Assembly: GCA_937901255.1 (NCBI GenBank)
Contig: CALCHN010000027.1
Coordinates: 82,474 to 146,473, forward strand
Source: an uncultured Flavobacteriales bacterium
GTDB taxonomy: Bacteria > Bacteroidota > Bacteroidia > Flavobacteriales_E > Vicingaceae
Direction of reading: 5' to 3'
Length of the DNA: 64,000 bases
This document shows positions 25,062 through 34,831 of this stretch, in pieces (the first letter of the stretch is position 1; every line of letters starts with the position of its first letter). The translations under genes and the position numbers were made by a program. Below the pieces are notes generated by a model. That model made no database searches. It saw nothing but the letters and a program-made list of their open reading frames with translations, and was not told the DNA's origin.

Positions 25062-26006
25062 TTATTTACCACCAAGAATAATAGTGGCTCTTCCTAAGCC
25101 TTTAACAACTACTTTGTTTGGAACTCCTAACCCTTCTAGGTATTTGCTTAATTCTCTAGCAAAACCTCTTGTATCTAAGGCTCTTCCTTTTGCATTATAA
25201 AGTGGCATTCTCACTTGTTCAAAAGTCATCATGTTTTCTGTTACATCAAGTACGCTAAAGCGGTTTTTAACTGTATTAGCAGCCATCCAATCTTCAATTA
25301 CATAAGACAATTCATCTCCATTTACTTCAGATTCTAAGTCAAATTCTGAATCACTCCATTTTTGGATTTTAACAATTACTTCTCTTCCATTTTCAAACAT
25401 ATCGTCAAAATGAGTTTGCAATGAAGCGTTAAAATTATCAATATGAGCAGTTACTGCTTCTTGTAATAAAACAGGTGTTTCTGCTGTAAATGATGGAGCA
25501 CCTGTTCCTTGAGCACCTGCAATTTGTTTGTCTGTATAGGCATCTAATCCTTGTAGAATAAAGGTTACCGATTTTTTTGGGCCAGTAGTATTTACTGTCC
25601 AAGTTAACTGCATTATAATATCTGCTTTAGCTACTTTTTTAAGTTTGTCCATAGGAGTTTCCTCAACATCACTACCGGTTTCTTTTGATGTCATCATGTT
25701 GTCTTCAGCAGCGTTAGATTCTAATGTTTTTAACACAGATTCTAAGTTTTTTAATGGAAAACCTCTTTCTGTCATCATATTATTGATGGCACTAATTACT
25801 AAAAGTACATCTGTATCTTCTTGCAATGCTTTTTTATAATCAGGGATTTTTATGGTTGTTCCTTGGTTATCATATTCCATAAAATAACCATTTTTAATAC
25901 ACCAGTTATCACTTGGTACTACCATAATGGTTGGTTTTTTAGCTTGTCCGAATGTGGTTGAAATTGTAGCTAAAACAATGCTACAAACTAATAATATTTT
26001 TTTCAT
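25062..26006 (-). CDS. DUF6175-like exported protein
   Basis: The 314-residue protein has a signal peptide ending TTFGQ. It is followed by a conserved-looking core (KKPTIMVVPSDNWCIKNGY, INNMMTERGFPLKNLE, KADIIMQLTWTV) that I associate with DUF6175, a Bacteroidota family with no known function. The pattern of a short-lived ATP-free Rossmann-like start, then a strand-rich middle, recalls CsgG-type periplasmic proteins, but this is only an impression. It sits in the middle of the envelope operon. Confidence 0.6.
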   Translation of the reverse strand: MKKILLVCSIVLATISTTFGQAKKPTIMVVPSDNWCIKNGYFMEYDNQGTTIKIPDYKKALQEDTDVLLVISAINNMMTERGFPLKNLESVLKTLESNAAEDNMMTSKETGSDVEETPMDKLKKVAKADIIMQLTWTVNTTGPKKSVTFILQGLDAYTDKQIAGAQGTGAPSFTAETPVLLQEAVTAHIDNFNASLQTHFDDMFENGREVIVKIQKWSDSEFDLESEVNGDELSYVIEDWMAANTVKNRFSVLDVTENMMTFEQVRMPLYNAKGRALDTRGFARELSKYLEGLGVPNKVVVKGLGRATIILGGK

Positions 26007-26036
26007 AATGTTATAAATTGTTTTTAGGGTTATAGG

Positions 26037-26543
26037 TTATTTAATTATTTTATCAGCTATCATTCTATCTTTTAGTTTAGCTCTTTGCACTCTAATGATA
26101 ACACCATACGTTACTTGGTCTGCATATTTTTTTCTTCCTTGAACTACAGAAAAATGCATGTCTGAACCATCTTCTCCAGTAATAAATTCTAAGTATGCGC
26201 CTTGATCGGTAAAGAAGGCGTTGAAATAGTCTTCATACTTTTCTTGAGCATTTACTTCAAAAATTACTGGTTTAGTATTACAATCTTGTTTACCATTAGT
26301 AATGCCTTTAAAAAGTACATCTCTAACACCATTTTTTTTGGCTTGCTCAACAGCGTCTTCTCTATTTCTTCCCATACCCCAAGCTTTTACTGTTTGAGAA
26401 CCATCCATTTCAACTCCCATACATTCTGTTTCATATTCGTAATTTCCAGACATACTTCTTTGTGGATCTCCACAAGATTCTAAAGCCGTTGTGATTGCAA
26501 AAATTGCTAATGCACTTCCTAATATAAGTCTTAATTTTTTCAT
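26037..26543 (-). CDS. Small lipoprotein, paralogue of the preceding operon gene
   Basis: The 168-residue protein has a signal and the lipobox ALESC. Its core (ECMGVEMDGSQTVKAWGMG, DAVEQAKKNGVRDVLFKGI, then YEDYFNAFFTDQGAYLEFIT) lines up with the product of 26575-27096 over nearly the full length. The A-x-x-Q-A-K-K-N-(A/G)-V pattern is like that of LPP20/FlgO-type SHS2-like domains that sit at the outer membrane. The two genes look like an old duplication in which only this copy carries a lipid anchor. Confidence 0.6.
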   Translation of the reverse strand: MKKLRLILGSALAIFAITTALESCGDPQRSMSGNYEYETECMGVEMDGSQTVKAWGMGRNREDAVEQAKKNGVRDVLFKGITNGKQDCNTKPVIFEVNAQEKYEDYFNAFFTDQGAYLEFITGEDGSDMHFSVVQGRKKYADQVTYGVIIRVQRAKLKDRMIADKIIK

Positions 26544-26574
26544 CTTTTTAAAAGTTAATTTATTTAATATTTAA

Positions 26575-27096
26575 TTAAAATCCAGAGGATAATCCTTTAA
26601 TAATTCCAGCTTCTTCTAAGTCTTTTCTTAGTAAATCTACCATTACAGTTACTACAACTCCAATTTTGTATTCTTTACCTACTTTCATAGTAGTAGGCGT
26701 TCCATCTCCTGAAGTAGTAACAAACTTCATATACTTACCATTATCTTTAAAAAAGTCTTCAAAAAACTCTTCTTTTTGTTGTTCTAAAGCTGGGTCGTTA
26801 GTTAATGGTTTTTGGTTAGTACAGCCTTGTGCTCCACCTGCATATCCTTGAAAAATAATTCCATGAACAGCATTTTTCTTAGCTTGGTTAATAGCAATGG
26901 TTGCTTTTTTAGAATAAGACCAAACTTTAATTACTTTGGTTCCTGGTTTCCCTATACCAACACATTCAATTTCGTATCTCCAATTTTCAGTGTCTTTATT
27001 TGCCTTTTTTTGTTTGTTAATTTGTGCGTTTGATGTAAACACAAAAAACAACATAATGGTTGATAGTAAACTTATTTGCTTCATTATTGTTTTCAT
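26575..27096 (-). CDS. Exported paralogue without lipid anchor
   Basis: The 173-residue protein has a signal peptide ending TSNAQ. It has the same core as its neighbour (ECVGIGKPGTKVIKVWSYS, AINQAKKNAVHGIIFQGY, FFEDFFKDNGKYMKFVT). No lipobox is present, so it is probably free in the periplasm. The sharing of motif order and length with 26037-26543 supports duplication and possible hetero-oligomer formation. The function is unknown. Confidence 0.6.
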   Translation of the reverse strand: MKTIMKQISLLSTIMLFFVFTSNAQINKQKKANKDTENWRYEIECVGIGKPGTKVIKVWSYSKKATIAINQAKKNAVHGIIFQGYAGGAQGCTNQKPLTNDPALEQQKEEFFEDFFKDNGKYMKFVTTSGDGTPTTMKVGKEYKIGVVVTVMVDLLRKDLEEAGIIKGLSSGF

Positions 27097-27126
27097 AGTT
27101 TTTTTTGATTTTTAAATTTATATAAA

Positions 27127-28446
27127 TTAATTAATTTGCCTGATTAACATTCCGGGATAATACCCTTTACCTCCTTTAAAATGTGTAAATTCTATATTGT
27201 TATCTATTTCTATTGGATTGCCATTTTCATCTATTGGTTCTTCTCCTGCGGCAAACCGATTATCCCAAATATTTTTTTTATCTACAGTAATAATTCCTTT
27301 TCTCTTATAAATTGTTTTTCCTTCACTATCAATTACTTGTTCTAACACCTCGTACTTATCTCCTTTTTCTAATCCTTCTTTTAACCCAATTTTAGCACCT
27401 AAAGGATCAATACTCACTAAAGGTGATTTAGTTCTAAATTTTTCAAATTTACGTTGTAATTTAGCGTAAACAGCATCAACAGATTTTAGCGTAGCGTTTT
27501 TAATTATCATGTTTTCATTTTCGGCATTTGCACCTAAACCACTTATCAAAGCATTTGCTTTTTGATATCCCACTAATTTTAATTGAAACAACGATGTAGT
27601 ATCAAAAGCAACTTTCTTTAAGGAATCTGGATTATTAGCATCCACCCAATAATTTTGATAAAAAACTGCTGATGTTGAATCGTTCCAATTTAATTCATAC
27701 AAATAAGCTGTTGTCCATATAGAATAGCCTTGACGAGCTTTTTCGTAAGCTTTTTCAGCAGCTTCAACAGCAACTTCTTTTAAGGCTTGTATGGCAATTT
27801 TATCTGCTAATGCTAATGCGGTTTCTTTTGCTGCTAAAGCAGTTAACTCATTACTTACAAATTTAGAATAACTTACTACTATAAAAGTATTTGGAATTAA
27901 ATCTTCTCCAGCATCAGCCAACAGGGCTTGACCTCTTTCTGTAGATGCCGCTAAACTTTGAGATTGAGCAGAAGCATCATACAACCCTCTTTCTTGAATT
28001 AAATTCATATTAAAATTCCCTAAAGAATCTCTATTGAACCACTTAGCTACAATTTTATTAGCTACTTTGTTTTTTGTAAAATAATTCTCAATTGCTGGAA
28101 TTAATGCTGCTTCAGCATCTTTTTTATTTTCTATAGATGTTATAGCTTCGGGTAAATATTGATAAATATTAATCGATTTATTATCAATAGAATGATTGTT
28201 ATATTTTTCTGGAAATGGGGCTTCTAAAAAAGTATTGAGTATAAGGTCTTTTTTTGGAAGTTTTTCATCTTCAATTATCATGGTATGAAGTGAACTCCTA
28301 CGATAATTAATGATTTCGTTTTTAGACTTATCAATTTTTTCTATCTCATTTTTATTTTCAACCTTAGTCGAGTCTTTTGTAATTGCATAAGATTGATTCA
28401 TCCCAAAAATGAACATTAACGCTAAACAGAGTAAAAATTTTATCAT
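27127..28446 (-). CDS. First gene of the envelope operon, exported protein
   Basis: The 439-residue protein has a signal peptide (ending NQSYA), a mixed N-terminal region and a helical middle rich in alanine (LTALAAKETALALADKIAIQALKEVAVEAAEKAYEKARQ region). A C-terminal strand-rich segment (GLEKGDKYEVLEQVIDSEGKTIYKRKG) ends in PGMLIRQIN. The C-terminal piece resembles the fold of flagellar FlgT-like or CsgG-associated proteins that carry a K-x-G-D-x-(F/Y)-x-V motif. I cannot name the family. A -7 promoter element lies 30 bases upstream, making this the operon head. Confidence 0.55.
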   Translation of the reverse strand: MIKFLLCLALMFIFGMNQSYAITKDSTKVENKNEIEKIDKSKNEIINYRRSSLHTMIIEDEKLPKKDLILNTFLEAPFPEKYNNHSIDNKSINIYQYLPEAITSIENKKDAEAALIPAIENYFTKNKVANKIVAKWFNRDSLGNFNMNLIQERGLYDASAQSQSLAASTERGQALLADAGEDLIPNTFIVVSYSKFVSNELTALAAKETALALADKIAIQALKEVAVEAAEKAYEKARQGYSIWTTAYLYELNWNDSTSAVFYQNYWVDANNPDSLKKVAFDTTSLFQLKLVGYQKANALISGLGANAENENMIIKNATLKSVDAVYAKLQRKFEKFRTKSPLVSIDPLGAKIGLKEGLEKGDKYEVLEQVIDSEGKTIYKRKGIITVDKKNIWDNRFAAGEEPIDENGNPIEIDNNIEFTHFKGGKGYYPGMLIRQIN

Positions 28447-28475
28447 AGAAATATTTGATGTTTTATAAACGGCTT

Positions 28476-28483
28476 CAAATGTA
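28476..28483 (-). promoter_or_regulatory. -7 element of the envelope operon promoter
   Basis: On the minus strand this reads TACATTTG, an exact TAnnTTTG match, 29 bases before the ATG at 28446. No exact TTTG was found at -33. Confidence 0.45.
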
Positions 28484-28595
28484 CAAATAATTATTAAATT
28501 GCCTAATTAATAAGTCGTTATCTCATTTTTTAAAAACAGAAGCGATTTAGCAAACACTATACCAAAAAATTTAAGAAAAATTAAGAAATGAATTT

Positions 28596-29753
28596 TTACA
28601 TTTCTAAATAGTAAGCCTTTACTCTTGTTCTAAGATTATAGGCAGAAGCCATTACTTCTCCGTAAGCTCCAGCAGAATATATAGCTATTAAATCTCCTCT
28701 TTGCGTTTCGGGTAAGTCTAAGGCTTTGGCAAAACAATCAGACGATTCGCAGATGGGACCCACAACATCATATCGCTCTGTTTGCTTACTTTGTGAAGTG
28801 ATATTTGCTATTTTGTGTGTGGCTTGGTATAGGGCAGGACGAATAAGTTCTGTCATACCAGCATCTACAATAGCAAAGTTGGTTTTAATGCCTTTTTTTA
28901 CATACAATACTTTGGTAATTAAACTTCCGCATTGAGCTACAATAGCTCTACCCAACTCAAAATGTAATTGCTGATTCGGACGAAGTTGTAAAACATCATT
29001 AAACAGTTTAAAAAAAGTTTTAAAATCGGGGATATTGTTGGTTTCTGGGTTTTCGTAATCTATTCCCAAACCTCCACCAACATTTATATGTTCAACAATA
29101 ATATGGTGGTTGTAAAACCACTCCTGAATTTCGTTTACTCGCAAACACAAACCTTTAAAAACCGACAAATCTGTTATTTGAGAACCAATATGAAAATGCA
29201 ACCCGATTAACTTAATATTAGTGAGTTGTTCTAATGATTTCAATACATCTTCCAACTCCCATAAATTAATTCCAAACTTATTTTCCTCTAAACCTGTAGT
29301 TATATAATGGTGTGTTTTGGCGTTTACATTCGGATTAATTCGCAATGCAATAGAAGCGATTTTGTTTTTCTTTTTTGCTAATTCATTAATCACTTCCATT
29401 TCTGGGATGGATTCACAATTCAAGCAAAAAATATCATTGTCTAATGCAATATTTATTTCTTCATCAGATTTTCCTACACCAGCAAAAACAATTTTATCTG
29501 ATGAAAAATTACATTCTTTAGCTTTTAGAATTTCATTACCGCTAACACAGTCAGCACCCAAACCATAAGCATTAATTTTTTCTAAAATTTTGTTGTTGGT
29601 ATTGGCTTTTAAAGCATAATGTACATGATAATTATACTTTTTAGCTTCAGAAGTAAGCAATTGTATCGTTTCTTCCAACAAGGAAAGTTGGTAGTAATAA
29701 AAAGGTGTTTTTAATTCCTTAAAGTGGTTTATTTCTGATGGTGTAAAATTCAT
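28596..29753 (-). CDS. lysA: Diaminopimelate decarboxylase
   Basis: This 385-residue PLP-dependent fold-type III enzyme makes L-lysine from meso-diaminopimelate. Lys49 in HYALKANTN binds PLP. FHIGSQ, GGGLGIDYE and the CESSDCFAK motif of the active site are present, along with the C-terminal GAYGEVMASAYN typical of LysA. The gene overlaps the lysC stop by one base (TAATG), so both lysine-pathway genes are translated together. Confidence 0.93.
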   Translation of the reverse strand: MNFTPSEINHFKELKTPFYYYQLSLLEETIQLLTSEAKKYNYHVHYALKANTNNKILEKINAYGLGADCVSGNEILKAKECNFSSDKIVFAGVGKSDEEINIALDNDIFCLNCESIPEMEVINELAKKKNKIASIALRINPNVNAKTHHYITTGLEENKFGINLWELEDVLKSLEQLTNIKLIGLHFHIGSQITDLSVFKGLCLRVNEIQEWFYNHHIIVEHINVGGGLGIDYENPETNNIPDFKTFFKLFNDVLQLRPNQQLHFELGRAIVAQCGSLITKVLYVKKGIKTNFAIVDAGMTELIRPALYQATHKIANITSQSKQTERYDVVGPICESSDCFAKALDLPETQRGDLIAIYSAGAYGEVMASAYNLRTRVKAYYLEM

Positions 29754-31063
29754 TAGAAAAGGGTGTTGTGTAATGATTGTAATGCTTCTTTTTTTTCTGT
29801 AGTGTTTACCAAAACGGATACATTATGAAAACTTCCTCCGTAAGAAATCATTCTTATAGGAATGTTTTTTAATGCTCCAAAAATTTGCAACGCATATCCT
29901 TTACTTTCGGCAATAAAATCTCCTACAACACAAATAATGCTTAGGTCTTTATCTACTTCAACGGTTCCAAATTTTTTTAAATCTTGTACAATTTCATTTA
30001 AAAACTTGGTGTCGTCAATAGTTACCGAAACTGCTACTTCCGAAGTGGTAATCATATCAATAGAAGTTTTATAGGTTTCAAAAATTTCAAATACTTTTCT
30101 TAAGAACCCGTGAGCCAACAACATTCTGCCTGATTTAATTTTAATGGCAGTAATCCCATCTTTTGCAGCAATAGCTTTTATCCCTTGTTTTTGAGTTTCA
30201 TTACAAATAATAGTTCCAGGAGCATCAGGTTGCATGGTGTTTTTAAGCCTTACGGGAATGTTAGCCAATTTTGCAGGCAGTACACTTGATGGATGTAAAA
30301 TTTTTGCTCCGAAATAAGCTAACTCTGCCGCTTCGTCAAAAGATAATCCTGATAAAGGTTTAGTGTTTTCAACCACACGGGGATCATTGTTATGAAAACC
30401 ATCAATATCTGTCCATATTTGAATTTCTTTGGCATTGGCAGCAGCACCAATTAATGAAGCTGAATAATCGCTTCCACCTCTTTTTAGGTTGTCAATTTCT
30501 CCATAAGTATTTCTGCAAATAAATCCTTGAGTGATAAATATAGTTGTAGAAGGCTGTGCTTCAAGTTCTTTTTGGAGATGTTCTTTGATGTAAGCGGTAT
30601 TAGGTTCACCTTCTTCATCAATTCGCATAAAATTTAGTGCAGAAACTAAGCTAGATGAGATTTGTTGTTCCTCTAAATAATAGTGAAATAAAGCGGTTGA
30701 AAGCATTTCGCCTTGAGCCAATATGGCTTTTTCTTCAAAAAGAGTGAACATATCTTGTGTAAAAGCCCTCACATAAGAAAAATGAGATTTGATTAATTCC
30801 AAACCTTTTTCTTGATAGTTAGATGAAGCGAAAAACTCTTTTACCACTTGTTCGTAGTTCTTTTCTAATACGTTAATTTGCTCGTTTGCTGCTTCTATAT
30901 TTTTTTGATACAGATATCCAGCAATTTCTACCAAACTATTGGTTGTTCCTGCCATAGCAGAAAGTACCACCACTTTTCTTTCGGGAGTATTAATGAGGTT
31001 GGCTACTTCTTTCATTCTGGTAGCTGAACCTACAGATGTTCCTCCAAATTTTAAGACTAACAT
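29753..31063 (-). CDS. lysC: Aspartokinase
   Basis: This monofunctional aspartate kinase catalyses the first step to lysine, threonine and methionine. The N-terminal kinase domain has KFGGTSVG, and WTDIDGFHNNDPR is the substrate region. The C-terminal third holds two ACT-like regulatory domains (IDMITTSEVAVSVTID, CVVGDFIAESKGYALQIFGAL). I chose the ATG at 31063, which gives MLVLKFGGTSVG at the start as in relatives; another ATG lies three codons upstream. It is followed in the same operon by lysA. Confidence 0.93.
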   Translation of the reverse strand: MLVLKFGGTSVGSATRMKEVANLINTPERKVVVLSAMAGTTNSLVEIAGYLYQKNIEAANEQINVLEKNYEQVVKEFFASSNYQEKGLELIKSHFSYVRAFTQDMFTLFEEKAILAQGEMLSTALFHYYLEEQQISSSLVSALNFMRIDEEGEPNTAYIKEHLQKELEAQPSTTIFITQGFICRNTYGEIDNLKRGGSDYSASLIGAAANAKEIQIWTDIDGFHNNDPRVVENTKPLSGLSFDEAAELAYFGAKILHPSSVLPAKLANIPVRLKNTMQPDAPGTIICNETQKQGIKAIAAKDGITAIKIKSGRMLLAHGFLRKVFEIFETYKTSIDMITTSEVAVSVTIDDTKFLNEIVQDLKKFGTVEVDKDLSIICVVGDFIAESKGYALQIFGALKNIPIRMISYGGSFHNVSVLVNTTEKKEALQSLHNTLF

Positions 31064-31178
31064 ATAAAGCACTTTAATTTGGCGGCAATATTACAAAATT
31101 TAATTTGTTATATTTTTAAAAAATTGTTGAAAATTTAACTTTAGTACTTCCTAATACCTAACAACTAAAGTCTAACAC

Positions 31179-33335
31179 CTAATAATACCCTTCCTCTATC
31201 AATTCAAAATCGAGTTGTTTTTTTACTAAATCGGCCCGTTTTACTTTAATTTTTACTTCATCGCCCATTCGGTATTCTTTTCCGGTTTTTCTGCCTTTAG
31301 CGGAATAATTATCTTTATCAAAATAATAATAATCGCTAGCAATATCTTGCATCCTCACCATTCCTTCGCACATGTTATCAATAATTTCTACATAAATTCC
31401 CCAATCGCTAACTCCAGAAATAATGCCCATAAACTCTTCTCCAATTTTATCTTGTAAGAATTCTACTTGCTTGTATTTAATAGATTTTCTTTCTGCTTCG
31501 GAGGCGAGCATTTCCATATCCGAAGAGTGTTTACATTGCTCTTCCAATTTAGTTGGATTAACATCTCCGCCACCATCTAAATAATGTTGTAATAAACGGT
31601 GAGCCATTACATCTGGATACCTCCTGATAGGCGAGGTAAAATGCGAATAGTGCGAAAAATTTAATCCGTAATGCCCTACATTTTTGGTAGAATAAATTGC
31701 TTTTGCCATTGTTCTAATGGTAAGTTGTTCTATCATATTCTCTTCCGCTTTTCCTTTTACTTCTTCTAATAAATGATTGATAGAATTGGCAACTTCTTTT
31801 CCTCCTGTGGCTAAGCTATACCCAAACTTTTTCACAAATTCCGATAAGGTTTGCAGTTTTTCCTGATTAGGTTCATCGTGTATTCTATAAACAAATGTTT
31901 TAGGCTTTTTATTTTTATCGGAAGGCTTTCCTATAAATTCAGCTACTTTTTTATTGGCAAGTAGCATAAATTCTTCAATTAACTTATTGGCATCTTTACT
32001 TTCTTTAAAATAAACGCCTAAGGGTTTTCCATCTTCATCAATATGAAACTTAACTTCTAACCTATCAAAAGCGATAGAGCCAGTTTGGAAACGTTTTTTA
32101 CGCAATTTTTTTGCGAGTGTATCTAATATTAATATTTCTTCTGCAAAATCCCCTTCACCTTTTTCAATACGTTCTTGTGCTTCTTCATAAGCAAACCTTC
32201 TGTCAGAAAAAATTACTGTTCTTCCAAACCATTCATTAAGTACTTTAGCATCATCATCCAACTCAAAAACAGCCGAAAAACAAAGTTTGGTTTCTTGCGG
32301 ACGAAGAGAACAAACACCATTGGAAAGCATTTCGGGCAACATAGGCACTACTCTGTCCACCAAATAAATGGAAGTCGCTCTTTTGTAAGCTTCTTTATCT
32401 AAAATACTATCGGGTTGAATGTAGTGAGAAACATCAGCAATGTGAACGCCAATTTCCCAATTTCCATTTTCCAATTTTTGAATAGATAAGGCATCATCAA
32501 AATCTTTGGCATCTGCTGGGTCGATAGTAAAAGTAGTTACTGCCCTAAAATCTCTTCGTTTTTTAATCTCTTGAGCCGTAATTTCTACAGGTAGTTTTTC
32601 TGCTTCACGCTCTACATTTGGGGGAAATTCGTAAGGCAAGCCATATTCAGCTAAAATAGCGTGCATTTCGGTATCATTTTCACCAGGTCTTCCCAACACA
32701 TCTATTATCATCCCATAAGGATTTTTCTTATTTTCTGGCCATTCGGTAATTTTTGCTACTGCTTTATCGCCATCTTTAGCTCCTTTAAGGTTTTCGTTGG
32801 CAATAAAAATATCCATAGGCATTCTGGGATCATCAATAGCTAAAAAAGCAAAGTTTTTAGATTTTTGAACCACACCAATAAATTGTGTTTTAGCTCTTTG
32901 AACAACTTCAACAATTTCTCCTTCTATTTTACTACTATTCTTTTTACTTGGATAAACATTTACCCTAACAATGTCTCCATTAAGGGCATTTTTAGTGTTT
33001 TTTGAATGAATATAAATATCGGTATCAGCATCTTCCACAACTACATAAGCAGAACCACTTTGAGTCATATCTACTTTGCCTTCTACAAAATTAGATGATG
33101 CTTTTAGTTTATACGCTCCTCTTTGCGGCTCAAATAACCTGCCTTGCTCGGTAAGTTCGTCTAGTATAATACTAATTAGTTTTTTGTTAGAAATATCTTT
33201 TATTCCTAATGCTTTGCTAATTCTTTTATAATTAAGTGCGGTAGTCGGATTTTGGTTGAAAATGGAAATAATTTGCTGTTCTAGCGTTTGTTTAAAGTTT
33301 CCTGACTTTTCTTTTTTGTTATGTTTTGGTGTCAT
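31179..33335 (-). CDS. rnr: Ribonuclease R
   Basis: This 718-residue exoribonuclease of the RNB family degrades structured RNA 3' to 5'. In order it has an N-terminal helix-turn-helix-like region, cold-shock RNA-binding domains, the RNB catalytic domain with the acidic cluster DPADAKDFDDAL, the FTSPIRRYPDVMAHR motif, and a C-terminal S1 domain (GEEFMGIISGVSDWGIYVEI). The length is normal. The sequence just before the ATG reads TTTACTTTG on the minus strand, close to a -7 element with only 4 bases to the start. Confidence 0.95.
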   Translation of the reverse strand: MTPKHNKKEKSGNFKQTLEQQIISIFNQNPTTALNYKRISKALGIKDISNKKLISIILDELTEQGRLFEPQRGAYKLKASSNFVEGKVDMTQSGSAYVVVEDADTDIYIHSKNTKNALNGDIVRVNVYPSKKNSSKIEGEIVEVVQRAKTQFIGVVQKSKNFAFLAIDDPRMPMDIFIANENLKGAKDGDKAVAKITEWPENKKNPYGMIIDVLGRPGENDTEMHAILAEYGLPYEFPPNVEREAEKLPVEITAQEIKKRRDFRAVTTFTIDPADAKDFDDALSIQKLENGNWEIGVHIADVSHYIQPDSILDKEAYKRATSIYLVDRVVPMLPEMLSNGVCSLRPQETKLCFSAVFELDDDAKVLNEWFGRTVIFSDRRFAYEEAQERIEKGEGDFAEEILILDTLAKKLRKKRFQTGSIAFDRLEVKFHIDEDGKPLGVYFKESKDANKLIEEFMLLANKKVAEFIGKPSDKNKKPKTFVYRIHDEPNQEKLQTLSEFVKKFGYSLATGGKEVANSINHLLEEVKGKAEENMIEQLTIRTMAKAIYSTKNVGHYGLNFSHYSHFTSPIRRYPDVMAHRLLQHYLDGGGDVNPTKLEEQCKHSSDMEMLASEAERKSIKYKQVEFLQDKIGEEFMGIISGVSDWGIYVEIIDNMCEGMVRMQDIASDYYYFDKDNYSAKGRKTGKEYRMGDEVKIKVKRADLVKKQLDFELIEEGYY

Positions 33336-33495
33336 ATTACAAAGTAAATACTAAAAAAGTAATATTCCTCATTTTAAAGCTCAAAATCATGTTTTAGGTG
33401 ATTAATTGATAGAATGGTAATTCAAATTTAACTTTGCTTTAGTAAGTTGAAAATTTATTTACTCATTTTACTTTATAATAATTAAACTTTTTATT

Positions 33496-33503
33496 TACTT
33501 TCG
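33496..33503 (+). promoter_or_regulatory. Near-consensus -7 element before the thioredoxin-like lipoprotein
   Basis: TACTTTCG matches seven of eight bases of TAnnTTTG. It ends 5 bases before the ATG, again implying a nearly leaderless transcript. Confidence 0.3.
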
Positions 33504-33508
33504 TTTAT

Positions 33509-34756
33509 ATGAAATGGAAATTAAATTTGATTCTACTTACCCTTATAAGTTCGTGCGTTGAAAACGAGCAAAAAATAAATACAGTTATGGATTTAGAGCA
33601 ATTGCAAGAAGGAAGATGGTTGATGAATTTTCAATTAACACCTGAACAACAATTGCCTGTATTTTTCGATTTACAGAAAAAAAATAACCAAATAGATGTA
33701 GTTTTTATTAATGGAGATGAAAAAGTTCCGGAAAAGAATTTTGTTTTTAAAGACAATAAATTTATTGCCGAGGATCCTGTTTTTAACTCGTGGTACGAAA
33801 TAGAATTTATTGATAATAATCATATTAAAGGTAATTGGTTTAAGGATAAAGCGGATTATAAAGTTCCTTTTACGGCTGTTTTTGCAGATAAAAATCGTTT
33901 TCCGAATATAAATAATGCCACTGAGCAAGTTGATGTTAACGGAAAATGGAAGGTAGATTTTAGTGCCGAAAATCCTGATCAACATTATCCGGCAATTGGT
34001 TTGTTTGAACAAAATGGAGATAAAGTTACAGGTACCTTTATTACAGAAACAGGCGATTATCGTTTTTTAGAAGGTAATGTTTACGGAAATGAAGTATTGC
34101 TATCTTGTTTTGATGGTTCGCATGCTTTTTTGTTTAAAGCTATTTTAGAAAATGATTCTATTAAAGGACAATTTTGGTCGGGATTGCATTGGGTAGAACC
34201 TTGGGTAGGGGTTAGAGATAATGATTACGAACTTACTCATCCCGATTCACTTACTTTTTTAAAAGAGGGGTATGATAAGGTTGAATTTTCTTTTGAAAAT
34301 ATTGAAGGGAAAACCATTAGCCTAACTGATGAAAGGTATAAAGGAAAAGTAGTTTTAGTTAACATTATGGGACCTTGGTGTCCGAATTGTAAGGATGAAA
34401 CGGCTTTTTTAACGGAACTATATGAAAGAAAAAAAGAGGACGGACTAAAAATTATAGCCCTTTCGTTTGATAGAACGGAGGATAAAGAAGTGGCAAAGAA
34501 AAATATAGAAAAAATTAAAGCTCATTTTAATGCTCAATATGAATTTTTATTAGCAGGAAAGGCCAGCAAAATTGAAGCTGCTAAAGCGTTGCCTATGCTC
34601 AACCATATTATGTCTTATCCAACTACTATTTTTATTGATAAACAAGGTAAAGTAAGAAAAATACGCACCGGCTTTTATGGACCAAGTACCGGAAATTACC
34701 ACATTAGATATACAGAATCTATTTATGATTTTATAGATAAGTTGTTGGAGGAGTAG
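33509..34756 (+). CDS. TlpA-like thioredoxin-domain lipoprotein
   Basis: This 415-residue lipoprotein has a very short signal with the lipobox ISSC (Cys16). The first 240 residues are a strand-rich domain of two lipocalin-like repeats (GRWLMNF, KGNWFKDKADYKVPFTAVFA, GKWKVDFS, KGQFWSGLHWVEP). A C-terminal thioredoxin fold carries the redox motif WCPNC (Trp290, Cys291-Cys294). It probably reduces or isomerises disulfides in the periplasm, perhaps for cytochrome maturation or oxidative stress. The gene stands alone between rnr and lipB. Confidence 0.85.
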   Translation: MKWKLNLILLTLISSCVENEQKINTVMDLEQLQEGRWLMNFQLTPEQQLPVFFDLQKKNNQIDVVFINGDEKVPEKNFVFKDNKFIAEDPVFNSWYEIEFIDNNHIKGNWFKDKADYKVPFTAVFADKNRFPNINNATEQVDVNGKWKVDFSAENPDQHYPAIGLFEQNGDKVTGTFITETGDYRFLEGNVYGNEVLLSCFDGSHAFLFKAILENDSIKGQFWSGLHWVEPWVGVRDNDYELTHPDSLTFLKEGYDKVEFSFENIEGKTISLTDERYKGKVVLVNIMGPWCPNCKDETAFLTELYERKKEDGLKIIALSFDRTEDKEVAKKNIEKIKAHFNAQYEFLLAGKASKIEAAKALPMLNHIMSYPTTIFIDKQGKVRKIRTGFYGPSTGNYHIRYTESIYDFIDKLLEE

Positions 34757-34760
34757 AAAA

Positions 34761-34823
34761 AGTACTTAGGAGTGTTTAGAAGTATTTAGGAATACTTAGA
34801 AGTGCCTAGAGTATTTAGGAGTT
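34761..34823. repeat. Array of the 10-bp repeat AGTATTTAGG
   Basis: Six decamer units (AGTACTTAGG, AGTGTTTAGA, AGTATTTAGG, AATACTTAGA, AGTGCCTAGA, GTATTTAGG) run directly from a stop codon to AGTT. This is the same family as 2486-2518. Confidence 0.8.
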
Positions 34824-34831
34824 AATGGTAA

